Shown: positions 17,610 through 27,218 of the stretch, one piece after another | How positions within the stretch are numbered: position 1 is the first letter of the stretch | Layout of the letters: every line of letters begins with the position of its first letter | Assembly: GCF_963662805.1 (NCBI RefSeq) | Contig: NZ_OY759851.1 | Location: 124,001 to 188,000, forward strand | Length of the DNA stretch: 64,000 nucleotides | From: an uncultured Cohaesibacter sp. | GTDB taxonomy: Bacteria; Pseudomonadota; Alphaproteobacteria; Rhizobiales; Cohaesibacteraceae | Direction: 5' to 3' | The notes under the pieces: model-generated | Told to the model about the DNA's origin: nothing | Seen by the model: only the letters and a program-made list of their open reading frames with translations | Database searches by the model: none | Position numbers and translations under genes: made by a program

Positions 17610-18949
17610 ATGGCTGAAATCGTTCGCTTTGCGCCGTCGCCAACGGGCAATATTCATATCGGGAATGCCCGCACAGCGTTGATCAACTGGCTGGTCGCCA
17701 TGAAGACTGGCGGGGAGTTCATCCTGCGCTACGACGACACCGATCACGAGCGCTCCAAGCAGGAATATGCCGACGGGATCGCGGCCGATCTTGACTGGCT
17801 GGGCGTCAAGCCGTCCCGCGTCGAAAAGCAGTCCGCCCGCATGGAAAGCTATGATGTGGTCGCCGCAAAGCTCAAAGAAATGGGGCGGCTCTATGCCTGT
17901 TATGAGACCGCAGACGAGCTGGACCGCAAGCGTAAGCGCCAACGAGCGCGGGGGCTGCCGCCGGTCTATGATCGCGCGGCGCTATCGCTGACCGAGGAAC
18001 AGATTGCGGCCTATGAGGCCGAGGGGCGCAAGCCACACTGGCGGTTTTTGCTCGATCACAAGACGGTGGCGTGGGAAGACGGCATTCGCGGCTCGCAGAC
18101 CATCGAATGTGACAGCGTCTCCGATCCGGTACTGGTCCGCGCCGACGGGACCTATCTCTATACCCTGCCGTCGGTGATCGATGATATCGACATGGGCGTC
18201 ACGATGGTGATCCGAGGCGATGACCATGTGACCAACACGGCGGTTCAGATCCAGTTGTTCGAGCTCTTGAGCGGCAAGGCTCCGGGTTTTGCCCATCATA
18301 ACCTTTTGACCAGCGCAACGGGTGAGGGGCTGTCGAAACGTCTCGGCTCGCTGTCGCTGCGCACCATGCGCGAGGATGGCTATGAGGCGCTTGCCGTTGC
18401 CATTTTTGCCGTGTTGATCGGCACATCGGAATCGGTACAGCCGCTTCGCGATATGGCAGCGCTCGCCGAGATCTTTGCCCTCGACAAGGTATCGCGCTCT
18501 GCGTCCAAATTCGATATGGCTGATCTTGGCCCGCTCAATGCCCGTATTTTGCACGAAACCGCCTATGAGGCGGTGTCCGAGCGCCTCTCCGCACTGGGTG
18601 TTCAGGGAGGTAAGGACTTCTGGCTCTCCATTCGGGGCAATATCGAGCGGCTCAAGGATGCCAAGGACTGGTGGGATATCGTTGAGAGCGGATTGCCGAC
18701 CGATGCGATCGAGACATCGGCAGAGGACGAGGATTTCTACGCCAAGGCACTTGAGTTGTTGCCCCCCGAGCCATGGGACGAGACGACGTGGAAAAGCTGG
18801 ACTTCAGCGGTTAAGGCAGAGACCGCCGCAAGGGAAAGGGGCTGTTCATGCCGCTCCGGGTGGCTCTGACCGGGCGCTCCCATGGGCCAGAGCTTGCGGC
18901 ATTCCTGCCTATTCTGGGTTACCAAAAAACTTCGGACCGACTATCCTGA
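17610..18949 (+). CDS. gltX: Glutamyl-tRNA synthetase, frameshifted near the C-terminus
   Basis: Charges tRNA-Glu (and possibly tRNA-Gln in organisms lacking GlnRS). Class I signatures: FAPSPTGNIHIGNARTALIN at the start and GLSKRLGS as the KMSKS-like loop. As given, the frame ends at 18869 with a nonsense tail. Adding one G near 18825 (ACCGCC to ACCGGCC) restores GRKGKGLFMPLRVALTGRS and a C-terminus GYQKTSDRLS with a stop at 18947-18949, giving 1341 bp and 446 residues. The corrected end overlaps the convergent DUF2865 gene by 41 bp. ATG 17610 starts 44 bases after the nadE stop. Confidence 0.93.
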
Positions 18950-20066
18950 TCGACCGGCCATCGGCGGTCTTCACAACGCCTTTCGCTGAGCTGACCTCGG
19001 GCGGCCGATAGGGAGCGAATTCAACGCCGAGACGCGCCATGGCTCGGGTGTCCGGGTCGACCATAGATGCCTGTTTGGGCATTGGCAGGGGGATGCTTGG
19101 CACGAGCGGGCTCTGAGTCTGTCCGTTCGTGTTGGCCCCGAATTGAAGTTGGTCAATCATGACTTGCTGTTGGCGCGGATCGGGCATGCTCCGTGGCAGA
19201 TCGCTGGTGGACAGTGCCTCAAGCTGGCTCTGGTTTACCTGACAGGAGCAATTCGGCACGAACTGGTCCTTGTAGAGGAAGGCCGTCTCGAGGGTCTGAT
19301 AGGGTTGACCGCTCAGGGAGACCATATCCTCCGGGCCTTCGCCGGGGTTCTTGTAGACAAACAGCTCGGCTTCAGTGCCCGGGCAGCTCGACTGGCAGAC
19401 GCCTTCGTCTCGCGAGAAACCGCTTTCGGTGGTCGAGAAGCTGACGGGGAAGAAGAAACCGTCGCATTTCCTGACACACACCGTGCGATAGGTGCCGATT
19501 TGCGGGACGTCATAGAGGCCGTTATATTCGCGGACGATGGCCGAACGGGGCTGGAAGATGGAGCTGAACAGGCCTCGTCTCTCGCGGGCCGGGCGGATGG
19601 AGGCAAAGCGCTCATATTGCGGTCCGCAATCGGATTCGGCGAGCTGTCTGAGGATGGCTGCCTTCATCTGGTTGCTGTCTGCGGACGTCGGTGCTGGCGC
19701 ATAGCGCGAGCGCTTCTGCTCAAGGCTCGCCAGATTACGCTTCATCTTGTCGATGCGGTCCAGAAGGGCAGGACAGCTGGCTTTTGGCGACCGGCGGAAG
19801 ATGAAGCCACGGTTGCCTAAACAGGCATCCCGCTTGGCGCGCTGATTGGCGTTGTCGATTTCTGCCTGTTGCTTGTGGACAGCCGCGTCATACTTGTCAT
19901 AGTTGACGCTGGAACGCGAGGTAGACGCGCGTTGCAGCTTGGCCAGATCGCCTTCGAGCTCGGCGCAATAGCGGGCGTTGTCCGACCATGCGGTTTGGGC
20001 TTCAGCCGCAAGGGGCAAAAGGAGGCTTGCAAGAATTGGTCCGGCGAGTACTGCACGAAACGTCAT
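18909..20066 (-). CDS. DUF2865 domain-containing secreted protein
   Basis: An exported protein of 385 residues from ATG 20066, where a signal peptide (MTFRAVLAGPILASLLLPLA, cleavage near AEA) begins; the frame is open to 20120. An N-terminal coiled-coil-like segment rich in Ala, Lys and Gln is followed by the cysteine-rich DUF2865 core (VCVRKCDGFFFPVSFSTT, VCQSSCPGTEAELFVY, FVPNCSCQ). The family is largely confined to Hyphomicrobiales and has no known function. The paired cysteines would form disulfides in the periplasm (inference). Confidence 0.82.
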   Translation of the reverse strand: MTFRAVLAGPILASLLLPLAAEAQTAWSDNARYCAELEGDLAKLQRASTSRSSVNYDKYDAAVHKQQAEIDNANQRAKRDACLGNRGFIFRRSPKASCPALLDRIDKMKRNLASLEQKRSRYAPAPTSADSNQMKAAILRQLAESDCGPQYERFASIRPARERRGLFSSIFQPRSAIVREYNGLYDVPQIGTYRTVCVRKCDGFFFPVSFSTTESGFSRDEGVCQSSCPGTEAELFVYKNPGEGPEDMVSLSGQPYQTLETAFLYKDQFVPNCSCQVNQSQLEALSTSDLPRSMPDPRQQQVMIDQLQFGANTNGQTQSPLVPSIPLPMPKQASMVDPDTRAMARLGVEFAPYRPPEVSSAKGVVKTADGRSIRIVGPKFFGNPE

Positions 20067-20402
20067 AGTCAGGTTTAAGCCCGTTTTGCTTTTCTGGTTG
20101 CCGCACTGGCTGATCGTCATGGCTGCAGAAAGCGCCTGCAGAACGGCAATCGCCTTTTATCATGATCAGAATCACCCAAGATTACGGCGGAATTATTGCT
20201 TCTTTGTGGCGACAAGGAAATGGCTTGCAGGTTCCTTTCCCGCAAAAGAGTATGTTGCCCGATCACTTTTTGTCATGAAAGCGGAAGCATGAGCGAGACT
20301 TGATTGGGGGTTGTTCCGCCGAGGTGAAGTGCGCTAAGAGACCCGTAACATTTCTTATGAGAGGCCTCGAACAACCGGCCCCAGCACCAATCGGACTTTT
20401 TG
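20067..20402. other. Divergent intergenic region between DUF2865 and flavin reductase genes
   Basis: No gene, tRNA or clear promoter is visible. TTTTTG directly precedes ATG 20403 without an obvious Shine-Dalgarno. Confidence 0.4.
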
Positions 20403-20890
20403 ATGATAGAACCAGATCAGTTTCGCAAGGCCCTTGGCCAGTTTGCGACAGGCATTGCGATTGTGACCACCCTTGATGAAAGTGGCAAACCCCATGGTTT
20501 GACCATCAACTCGTTCAACTCGGTGTCACTCAATCCTCCGCTCGTGCTCTGGTCCCTCGACAAGTCTTCCCATCAGTTGGAGATCTTCAAGAAGAGTGGC
20601 TTCTATGGTGTGACGATCCTTGCTGAGATCAGAAAGCGCTGTCAGACCGCTTTGCCATGCCGATGATTGAGGATCGCTTTGCGGGAACCGAGTGGGAGAC
20701 GGCGACAACCGGTGCTCCACTGTTCAACGAATATCTGGCACGTATCGATTGTGAAGTCGAAAGCCTTGTCGAGGGCGGAGACCATATCATCCTGATCGGC
20801 CGGGTCGTCAGTCTCGACTATCGCGACGGTGCTCCCTTGCTCTATCACGGCAGTGGCTATCGCAAGCTGGGCGAGGCTATCGCCTGGTAG
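20403..20890 (+). CDS. Flavin reductase-like (FMN-binding split barrel) protein, frameshifted
   Basis: Member of the flavin-reductase family that supplies reduced FMN to monooxygenases. The N-terminal half (FRKALGQFATGIAIVTTLDE, GLTINSFNSVSLNPPLVLWS) lies in one frame, and the second half (MPMIEDRFAGTEWE, DHIILIGRVVSLDYRDGAPL, YHGSGYRKLG) in another. One G is missing at about 20627: GAGATC should read GAGGATC, giving LAEDQKALSDRFAMP. The corrected gene is 489 bp, 162 residues, full family length. A strong terminator follows 20 bases later. The partner oxygenase is not in the window. Confidence 0.85.
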
Positions 20891-20910
20891 AGCGAAGCGT
20901 CGTAGCTAAC

Positions 20911-20949
20911 AAAAAGCCGCCACGGGTTCTCCCCGGGCGGCTTTTTTTT
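20911..20949 (+). terminator. Bidirectional Rho-independent terminator
   Basis: GCCGCC (20916-20921) pairs with GGCGGC (20936-20941), with an inner CGGG/CCCG extension. Five A residues lie before and eight T residues (20942-20949) after, so it can serve the flavin reductase gene and the convergent SulP gene. Confidence 0.9.
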
Positions 20950-20971
20950 GGCGTGCTAACCGAGCGTTTGC

Positions 20972-22571
20972 TCAGCCTTGCTGCGTGGCGTGCTTCTTGC
21001 CGAACAATTCGGAATAGTCGACGGCTACCTCATAATGGGGGGTCATCGATAACCGAGACTTCGATGAACTTGTTCGCCTTGTGCAGCAATTCCTTGCAGT
21101 CCGGCGAGAGGTGGCGCAGGTGCAGCTTCTTGCCCTGTTCGTCATATTTGCTGGCAAGGCTGTCGATGGCCTGCAGCGCGGAATGGTCCCAGACACGGGA
21201 GTTCTTGAACTCGATCACGACATCTTCCGGATCGGACTTGGGGTCGAACAGATCGTTGAAGTTCGCAACCGAGCCGAAGAACAGTGGGCCGCTCAGCTCA
21301 TAGACCTTCCAGCCGTGCTCCTCGACACCGACTTTGATGTTGATCCGCTTGGCTGCCTGCCAGGCAAAGACCAGTGCCGAAACGATGACACCGACGACAA
21401 CCGCGACGGCAAGGTCGGAATAGACGGTGACGGCGGTCACCAGCACGATGACAAAGGCGTCATGGCGCGGAATGTCCTTCATGATCTTCAGGCTGCGCCA
21501 GGCGAAGGTGCCGATCACGACCATGAACATGACGCCAACGAGCGCGGCGAGTGGGATCTGTTCGATGAGGCCGGACGCAAAGAGAATGAAGCACAAGAGG
21601 AACAGTGCGGCGGCGATGCCGGACCAGCGGGTGCGGCCACCGGACTTCACGTTGATCATCGACTGGCCGATCATGGCACAGCCACCCATGCCGCCGAAGA
21701 AACCGGTGACGACATTGGCAAGGCCCTGAGCGAGGCTCTCCTTGGAGGTGCCGCCGTGGGTGTCGGTCATTTCGGAGACCAGATTGAGCGTCAAAAGGCT
21801 CTCGATGAGGCCAACAGCTGCGAGAATGGCTGCATAGGGGAAGATGATCTGGAGGGTCTCAAGATTGAGGGGCACCATTGGGATATGGAATTCCGGCAGA
21901 CCACCGGCAATCGCAGCCATGTCGCCAACGCGCGGAATGGGCAGGTCGAAAGCGATCACGAGGACCGAGACGGCGACAATCGCGATCAGCGGCGCGGGAA
22001 TGGCCTTTGTGATCTTGGGTGCGAGCCAGATGATCGCCATGGTGAGTGCGACGAGGCCGAGCATCATGTAAAGCGGCGTGCCGGTCATCCAGACCATGGC
22101 ACCGGATGCATCCTTGACCTTGAACTGGCTGAGCTGGGCGAGGCCGATCACGATGGCGAGGCCATTGACGAAACCGAGCATCACCGGATGGGGCACCATG
22201 CGGATGAACTTGCCCCAGCGCATGACGCCGGCAAGGATCTGCAACACGCCCATCAGGATGACGGTCGCGAACAGATATTCGACGCCATGATTGACCACCA
22301 GTGCCACCATGACGACGGCAAGGGCACCAGTCGCGCCCGAGATCATGCCGGGGCGTCCGCCAAAAACTGCCGTGATCAGGCCAACCATGAAGGCGGCATA
22401 GAGGCCGACAAGCGGGTGGACATGGGCCACGAAGGCAAAGGCGACGGCCTCTGGGACAAGGGCAAGGGCAACGGTGAGGCCGGAAAGGGTGTCTGTTTTC
22501 AGCTGGCTCAACGGCGGTGGCGTGCCAAGGCGGTCACCCAGCCCTGCCATTGTGGTGGTCTCGGAGGTCAT
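20972..22571 (-). CDS. SulP/SLC26-family anion transporter with STAS domain, frameshifted near the C-terminus
   Basis: Inner-membrane anion transporter (sulfate, bicarbonate or similar). About ten membrane helices carry the SulP signature region (VALALVPEAVAFAFVAHVHP at the start; GFFGGMGGCAMIGQSMINVK in the middle). A cytoplasmic STAS domain follows (GPLFFGSVANFNDLFD, VVIEFKNSRVWDHSALQAID). A GGGGGG run at 21037-21042 (plus strand) has one base too many. Removing it replaces the short ending with HYEVAVDYSELFGKKHATQ and a stop at 20972, giving 532 residues. The GGCGGMG-type motif resembles bicarbonate/sulfate SulP subgroups, but substrate choice cannot be fixed here. Confidence 0.9.
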
Positions 22572-22913
22572 ACGGTCTTCCTGTTCGAGGGCGCTTTTGC
22601 GTTCGAAAATGGATAGCTATCAGTAAAAATTGCAAAATTTAGAATTTTTCTAATTGAGTGAAGCGGGCATGGCAAGGCAAGCGGGTCAAAAGGATCTGCA
22701 TGGCAGGTATGTGTACAATGCATGTCTTTGTATGGATGCTAGTCAATTGCGCAGAGGTTGGAGGCTCGCAATTTCCCATTCAACGCTTATATGTTGTCAC
22801 GAAGCCGTGAACGGGCGGAGCTGGGTTGGTCAGCCTTTCACACGAAAAGGGCTTCGGTTCATGAGCCGGACGGGGACGGTCGGCTCGCAACTGATTGCAT
22901 ACGGGGTTTGATC
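22572..22913. other. Divergent intergenic region between SulP and creA
   Basis: The only clear structure is a short AT-rich inverted repeat, TTAGAA-TTT-TTCTAA (22639-22653), 68 bases upstream of the SulP start codon. It could be a repressor site. The rest holds no supported gene. Confidence 0.4.
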
Positions 22914-23435
22914 ATGTTTCGCAGATTCACCGCTACTCTTTTGGCTGCTTTTGTGTCTTTGTCCATCGCTGCGCCTGTGGCAATGGCCGCCGACGGTCCG
23001 GAGCTTATCTTCAAGAAATCGACGGTCTGGAAATTCCTCACCCCGGACCATAAGCTTGCGACCTATGCCATCGATGATCCACTGATCGATGGAGTGGCCT
23101 GTCACTTCACTGTGCCGGAAAAGGGCGGAATTTCAGGGATGTTCGGTGTTGCCGAAGAGGTTTCGGACGTTTCGCTTGCCTGTCGGCAAGTGGGGCCGGT
23201 GAGCTTCAAGGAGAAGTTTGAGCAAGGGGACGAGATGTTTCGGACGCGGCGCTCGCTTCTGTTCAAGAAAACCCGCATCGTGCGCGGCTGTGACAAGACC
23301 CGCAACGTGCTTGTCTATCTCATCTATTCGGACAAGCTGATTGAAGGCAGCCCGAAGAACTCCACCTCGACCGTTCCCATCATGCCATGGGGTGACAATG
23401 AGGCACCGCGCTGTGCGGATTGGCTCGACGAGTAA
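22914..23435 (+). CDS. creA: CreA family periplasmic protein
   Basis: A 173-residue exported protein of the CreA family. The signal peptide MFRRFTATLLAAFVSLSIAA ends near AMAA at residue 26. The mature part contains the CreA hallmarks YAIDDPLIDGVACHFTVPEK, GGISGMFGVAEEVSDVSLAC and LLFKKTRIVRGCDKTRN, with conserved cysteines. Named after the E. coli cre locus, but its function is unknown and no creBCD genes are present here. The ATG at 22914 is chosen because the signal peptide starts there; the open frame extends further upstream. Confidence 0.88.
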   Translation: MFRRFTATLLAAFVSLSIAAPVAMAADGPELIFKKSTVWKFLTPDHKLATYAIDDPLIDGVACHFTVPEKGGISGMFGVAEEVSDVSLACRQVGPVSFKEKFEQGDEMFRTRRSLLFKKTRIVRGCDKTRNVLVYLIYSDKLIEGSPKNSTSTVPIMPWGDNEAPRCADWLDE

Positions 23436-23446
23436 ATTTCTCGAGC

Positions 23447-24364
23447 TTAAGGGAGCTGGCCATAGGAAACGCCGGTCAGCTCTTTGATTAGATGCTGCAT
23501 GTGCATCTGGAGGCGGACGATGATATCCGTGCTTGCTGGGCCTTCTGGGGACAATTCCAAGCCCAAGGACGCGCCGTCCAAACGGGTCACACGGCGAATG
23601 ATTCGAAGGCTGTTGGTCAGGAAAAGGCCATCAGCCTTTTTCAATTCTGCCGGGTCTATCGAGCGTTCCTCCGCGACAAGCCCGAGCTTAGGCGCTTCTT
23701 CCAGCAGAACTTGCCGCAGGATGCCCGGCAGCACCCCATCGGTGATCGGCGGGGTGATGAGGTGGTTTCCCTGAACCATGAAGAGATTACCGATGGTGGT
23801 CGAGGCCACCCGGCCTGCGGAGTTGAGCAGGAGGGCGTCGCCCGCGCCTTTCGCTTCGGCCTCTTTCGTTGCGAGAATATTGTCGAGATAGGCGAGGGCC
23901 TTGATGGTCGAGGTCGGCGAGGCCTCGTTGCGTCGGATCTGGCTGGTTACCAGACGGACATCCTGAAAGGGAAAACCGAGCGACAGGGGCGCGAGGGTCG
24001 CCATGATGGTCGGAGAGGCCGGGTTGGGCGGCAACAGACCGCGCCCACCAATGCCTCTTGTGACCGTCAGGCGGAGGATGGACGGGGTTTCATCGCTTGC
24101 CCTTTCCATCTGACTGACGATGCCGTCCAACTGATCCGCTTTCAGAGCAAGGCCAATCGTATCTGCTGCTGTCATGAGTCTTGAGCGATGGCGATCCCAC
24201 AAGAGAGCCTGTCCCTTGAGGACAGGCAGGGTCTCGAACAGCCCATCGCCGAGCAACAAGCCCCGATCTGCAGGCGATATTTGCGCTAGAGCCATGTCTG
24301 GGCCTTCGAACAGTTGGCCGTTGATAGAGATGGCCTTGAAGGGAAGGGGTGTTGCATTGCCCAT
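23447..24364 (-). CDS. pabC: Aminotransferase class IV, probable 4-amino-4-deoxychorismate lyase
   Basis: PLP-dependent class IV enzyme of 305 residues. The fold signatures are GDGLFETLPVLKGQALLWDR near residue 38, the PLP lysine in STIKALAYLDNILA, and GRVASTTIGNLFMV. Branched-chain aminotransferases share the fold; the assignment to PabC rests on the operon, because pabA and pabB lie directly upstream on the same strand. It would cleave aminodeoxychorismate to p-aminobenzoate and pyruvate for folate. The pabA stop is 21 bases away. Confidence 0.8.
   Translation of the reverse strand: MGNATPLPFKAISINGQLFEGPDMALAQISPADRGLLLGDGLFETLPVLKGQALLWDRHRSRLMTAADTIGLALKADQLDGIVSQMERASDETPSILRLTVTRGIGGRGLLPPNPASPTIMATLAPLSLGFPFQDVRLVTSQIRRNEASPTSTIKALAYLDNILATKEAEAKGAGDALLLNSAGRVASTTIGNLFMVQGNHLITPPITDGVLPGILRQVLLEEAPKLGLVAEERSIDPAELKKADGLFLTNSLRIIRRVTRLDGASLGLELSPEGPASTDIIVRLQMHMQHLIKELTGVSYGQLP
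23453..23484 (+). terminator. Terminator-like hairpin between creA and pabC
   Basis: GAGCTGGCC (23453-23461) pairs with GGTCAGCTC (23474-23482) over 9 bp with one G-T pair, followed by TT. It lies inside the 3' end of the convergent pabC gene and could stop creA transcription. The T tract is short. Confidence 0.4.
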
Positions 24365-24385
24365 GACGGATAATCCGGTTCTGGC

Positions 24386-24952
24386 TCAGATCAGCTTGAG
24401 GAAGTTGCGCAAGATGGCATAGCCCTGCTCGGTGAGGATGGATTCGGGGTGGAACTGGAGGCCGTAGGTGGGATGGTCGACATGTTCGATGGCCATGATC
24501 TCTCCTCCCTCGGAGCGGGCGGTGACCTTGAGAGACGAAGGCAGCGCATCGTCGGAGATGATGAGGGAATGATAGCGCCCGACCTGCCCGGGATTTTCAA
24601 GTCCGGTGAAGAGAGAACCCGTTGCTTCGATGAGGCCGCTTGTTCGTCCGTGCATGGGTTCTTTTGCCCGCTTGATGCGCGCTCCAAAGGCATGGCCAAT
24701 GGCCTGATGCCCTAGGCAGATGCCGAGAATTGGCCAATGCCCAGAGAAAGAGCGGATCAGATCGATCATGATCCCTGCGTCCTCGGGGCGACCCGGTCCC
24801 GGTGAGAGCAGGATCGCCTTGGGATCAAGGCGGGCGATGTCGTGCAACCCCAGAGCGTCGTTGCGATAGACCGCGACGCGCTCGCCCAGCTCTTCGCAGT
24901 AGCGGGCCAGATTGTAGACAAAGGAATCGTAGTTATCGAGGATGAGGATCAT
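24386..24952 (-). CDS. pabA: Aminodeoxychorismate/anthranilate synthase glutaminase subunit
   Basis: Class I glutamine amidotransferase of 188 residues that feeds ammonia to the PabB subunit. The opening MILILDNYDSFVYNLARYCE, the nucleophile region GICLGHQAIGHAFGA and the His/Glu motif GLQFHPESILTEQG are all present. PabA and TrpG are nearly indistinguishable by sequence, and one protein often serves both complexes. The 4-bp ATGA overlap with pabB supports the folate role here. Confidence 0.9.
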   Translation of the reverse strand: MILILDNYDSFVYNLARYCEELGERVAVYRNDALGLHDIARLDPKAILLSPGPGRPEDAGIMIDLIRSFSGHWPILGICLGHQAIGHAFGARIKRAKEPMHGRTSGLIEATGSLFTGLENPGQVGRYHSLIISDDALPSSLKVTARSEGGEIMAIEHVDHPTYGLQFHPESILTEQGYAILRNFLKLI

Positions 24953-26481
24953 CGTGCTTTGTGATCCTTCCTTGTCTGGCCATCTTGTTCTTCAGGGCAT
25001 GGTGCTTCCAGATTGGCGCGTTCTTCCTCAACCGAGGTTCCAAGGGCCGCGAAAATGGCGGATGCCTTGTGCAGGCTTTCCTCATATTCCGCATCGGCGT
25101 CGGACAAGATGGTCATGCCGCCGCCAGTGTTGAAGTGCACCCAGTCCTTCTCGAACAGCACAGTTCGGATGGCAATGTTCATGTCCATGGCGCCGTCAAA
25201 CCCGATGTAGCCGATAGAACCGCAATAGACGCGCCTTGGCAGCTTTTCGAGGTCGCTGATGATTTCCATCGCGCGGATTTTCGGCGCTCCGGTGATCGAT
25301 CCGCCGGGGAAGGTCGCGCCCAGCAGGGCCACGGCCCCAAGGCCGGGTTTCATCTGTCCCGTGACGCTGGAGACCAGATGATGGACGCGGGCATAGCTTT
25401 CGAGACTGCAAAGGTGAGGAACCTTGACGCTACCGGGTTTGCAGACGCGCGACAGGTCATTGCGCATCAGGTCGGTGATCATGGTGTTTTCCGCCCGATC
25501 CTTCTCGCTTGCGGCGAGCGCTTCGGCGCTTTCTCGATCCTTGTTGGGGTTGTCGAGAATGCGGGGGGCGGTTCCCTTTATGGGGCGGGTTTCGACCTGT
25601 CCTTTTACATCGAGGGTCAGGAACCGTTCGGGCGAGGTGGAGGCGACGAAATGGTCGCCACAGTCGAGATAGGCCCCAAAGGGAGCGGCGTTTCTTTCGC
25701 GCAGCTGCTGATAATAGGCAAGCGGCGTTGCTGCCGGATCCTTGGGCCGTGGCGTCGAGAAGCGCTGGGTGATGTTGGCCTGAAAGATGTCGCCGTCGCG
25801 AATGTGTTCGCGGGTCTGTTCCACTGCCTGTCTGAAGGCGGGGCCGGGGAGATTGGTGCGCCAGCCCTTCAACGCGGGCGGGGTGGGCAGGCCCTCGCAC
25901 TGGCGGGCAGCCTCGAGTTTTTTGGCGAACCAATCGAGCCTTGCTGCGGCACGGGTCTCGCGTTTGTCCCCCTCTGCGGGCAGGCCCGTGGATATGATCC
26001 AGCTGCGCGACTTTGTGGCCCCAGTCTCTGTTGTCGAGAAATGATCGATGGCCAGAACGACATCATAGAAGGGCAGCACCATGTCGGGGGCTCTGTCCTG
26101 CGCCTCTCCATCTGGAGATGCCAGACTCGGCAGGCGTTCGAGCAGACCACCTGCCTCATAGGCGATGTATCCCATGGCACCGCCACGGAAAGGCGGCAGA
26201 GAAGCGTCGATCGCGGGCAGGGCATAGCGTTTCAGCAGTCTGTCGAGAGCCGGGAATGGACGGGCGTCCAGCGGCTCGTCGTTCCAGAAGGGTATGCCGC
26301 CGATGACCTTGAAGATGCCGAAGGGCGCAAAGGACAGGAAGCTGTAACGTCCCAGATTGACGGATTTGGCGGCACTGTCGAGGAAGCTGACATGCTCTTC
26401 GCCGGACAGGGCCTGAAGGCAACTGGCCGGATCGAAAAACGGGACTTCTTCAAAGACAGGCACCATGGGTTCCGCATCCAT
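24949..26481 (-). CDS. pabB: Aminodeoxychorismate synthase component I
   Basis: Chorismate-binding subunit of p-aminobenzoate synthesis, 510 residues. The chorismate core contains RPIKGTAPRILDNPNKDRES, where the lysine of PIKGT distinguishes PabB from anthranilate synthase TrpE (PIAGT). It also has FPGGSITGAPKIRAMEII and YCGSIGYIGFDGAMDMNIAI. The C-terminus beyond the core is a short polar tail. It overlaps pabA by 4 bp. Gene order pabB-pabA-pabC is a compact folate operon, whereas many relatives carry fused PabBC. The start at 26481 has no strong Shine-Dalgarno; Met6 is possible. Confidence 0.93.
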   Translation of the reverse strand: MDAEPMVPVFEEVPFFDPASCLQALSGEEHVSFLDSAAKSVNLGRYSFLSFAPFGIFKVIGGIPFWNDEPLDARPFPALDRLLKRYALPAIDASLPPFRGGAMGYIAYEAGGLLERLPSLASPDGEAQDRAPDMVLPFYDVVLAIDHFSTTETGATKSRSWIISTGLPAEGDKRETRAAARLDWFAKKLEAARQCEGLPTPPALKGWRTNLPGPAFRQAVEQTREHIRDGDIFQANITQRFSTPRPKDPAATPLAYYQQLRERNAAPFGAYLDCGDHFVASTSPERFLTLDVKGQVETRPIKGTAPRILDNPNKDRESAEALAASEKDRAENTMITDLMRNDLSRVCKPGSVKVPHLCSLESYARVHHLVSSVTGQMKPGLGAVALLGATFPGGSITGAPKIRAMEIISDLEKLPRRVYCGSIGYIGFDGAMDMNIAIRTVLFEKDWVHFNTGGGMTILSDADAEYEESLHKASAIFAALGTSVEEERANLEAPCPEEQDGQTRKDHKAR

Positions 26482-26522
26482 TCAGGGCCCGGGCTGCCGG
26501 GCCGGGAAAGGTCTGCCGAGAC

Positions 26523-26816
26523 TTACGTGCAAAAACCCTTGTGAAGAACGGCGAGGACTTCTTCAACAATGGGGCTTGCGAGTGAGTAATAGATCGTAGT
26601 GCCCTCGCGCCGTGTTGTCACGACACTCTGTGCACGCATCAGCGCCATGTGCTGCGACACAGTGGTCATTCTCAGGCCGGTTTTATCGGCGAGGGTGCCG
26701 ACATTTTGCTCCCCTTCAAGGAGCTGACACAGAATGAGCAGTCTTGGGCCAGAGGCGAGGAGTTTGAGAAAGCCAGCAGCTTCCTCGGAGTTTTTTTCGA
26801 GCTCTTGAATGTTCAT
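26523..26816 (-). CDS. ArsR-family repressor of the SqrR/BigR (persulfide-sensing) type
   Basis: A 97-residue winged-helix protein from ATG 26816. It aligns with the BigR/SqrR group: LLASGPRLLILCQLLEGEQN, VGTLADKTGLRMTTVSQHMA and TTRREGTTIYYSLASPIVEE. Cys30 and Cys96 are 66 residues apart, the same separation as the redox pair (Cys41/Cys107) that forms a tetrasulfide bridge in Rhodobacter SqrR. In that family sulfane sulfur releases the repressor from sulfide-oxidation genes. No such gene flanks it: pabB is 42 bases downstream on the same strand and more than 900 bases upstream are nearly empty. Its targets are therefore elsewhere or unknown. Confidence 0.8.
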   Translation of the reverse strand: MNIQELEKNSEEAAGFLKLLASGPRLLILCQLLEGEQNVGTLADKTGLRMTTVSQHMALMRAQSVVTTRREGTTIYYSLASPIVEEVLAVLHKGFCT

Positions 26817-27159
26817 GTTTATTTCCGGAAGGTCGAGGCGACCATGTCGTTGCGTGTAACCGGATGATCGTCTTGTTTCGTCCGGATTGTCCCAAATTGC
26901 GTGGAAAGCCGGGCCGTTGCTAAAATATGTGGATGTGACACTACAATAAATTCGCATCGATAGTGAACTTTTTTTCATGGGGAGAAACAAAGACCTGTTG
27001 GAAGTTGTTTGTTTCTGACCGGATTTCGATGAAAAAAGAACTCTACAAAATAGCTGGCTTGGGGGCCCGGTGGTGATTCCTTCCCTTAAGGTAACCGTTT
27101 TGGACGACAAATTCAAAAAACTTGTGATTTTGTGGGGGCAAGACCAATGCACAAACTGG

Positions 27160-27190
27160 AAAAGCTCCTGACAGAGACTGTCAGGAGCTT
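27160..27190 (-). terminator. Strong hairpin, terminator-like on the minus strand
   Basis: AAGCTCCTGACA (27162-27173) and TGTCAGGAGCTT (27179-27190) form a perfect 12-bp stem with a 5-base loop. On the minus strand the stem runs into TTTTCC. It lies 29 bases past the stop of the candidate small gene at 27219-27296. Confidence 0.6.
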
Positions 27191-27218
27191 CCATGCGGCA
27201 AAGAGTGGGTGCGACTGG

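Noticed and set aside
21081..22616. Long plus-strand open frame opposite the SulP gene (511 codons)
   Set aside because: Extremely rich in His, Asp and Gly with no recognisable fold; a shadow of a membrane protein gene.
24961..26544. Plus-strand open frame opposite pabB (527 codons)
   Set aside because: Shadow of pabB; no motif and no ribosome binding site.
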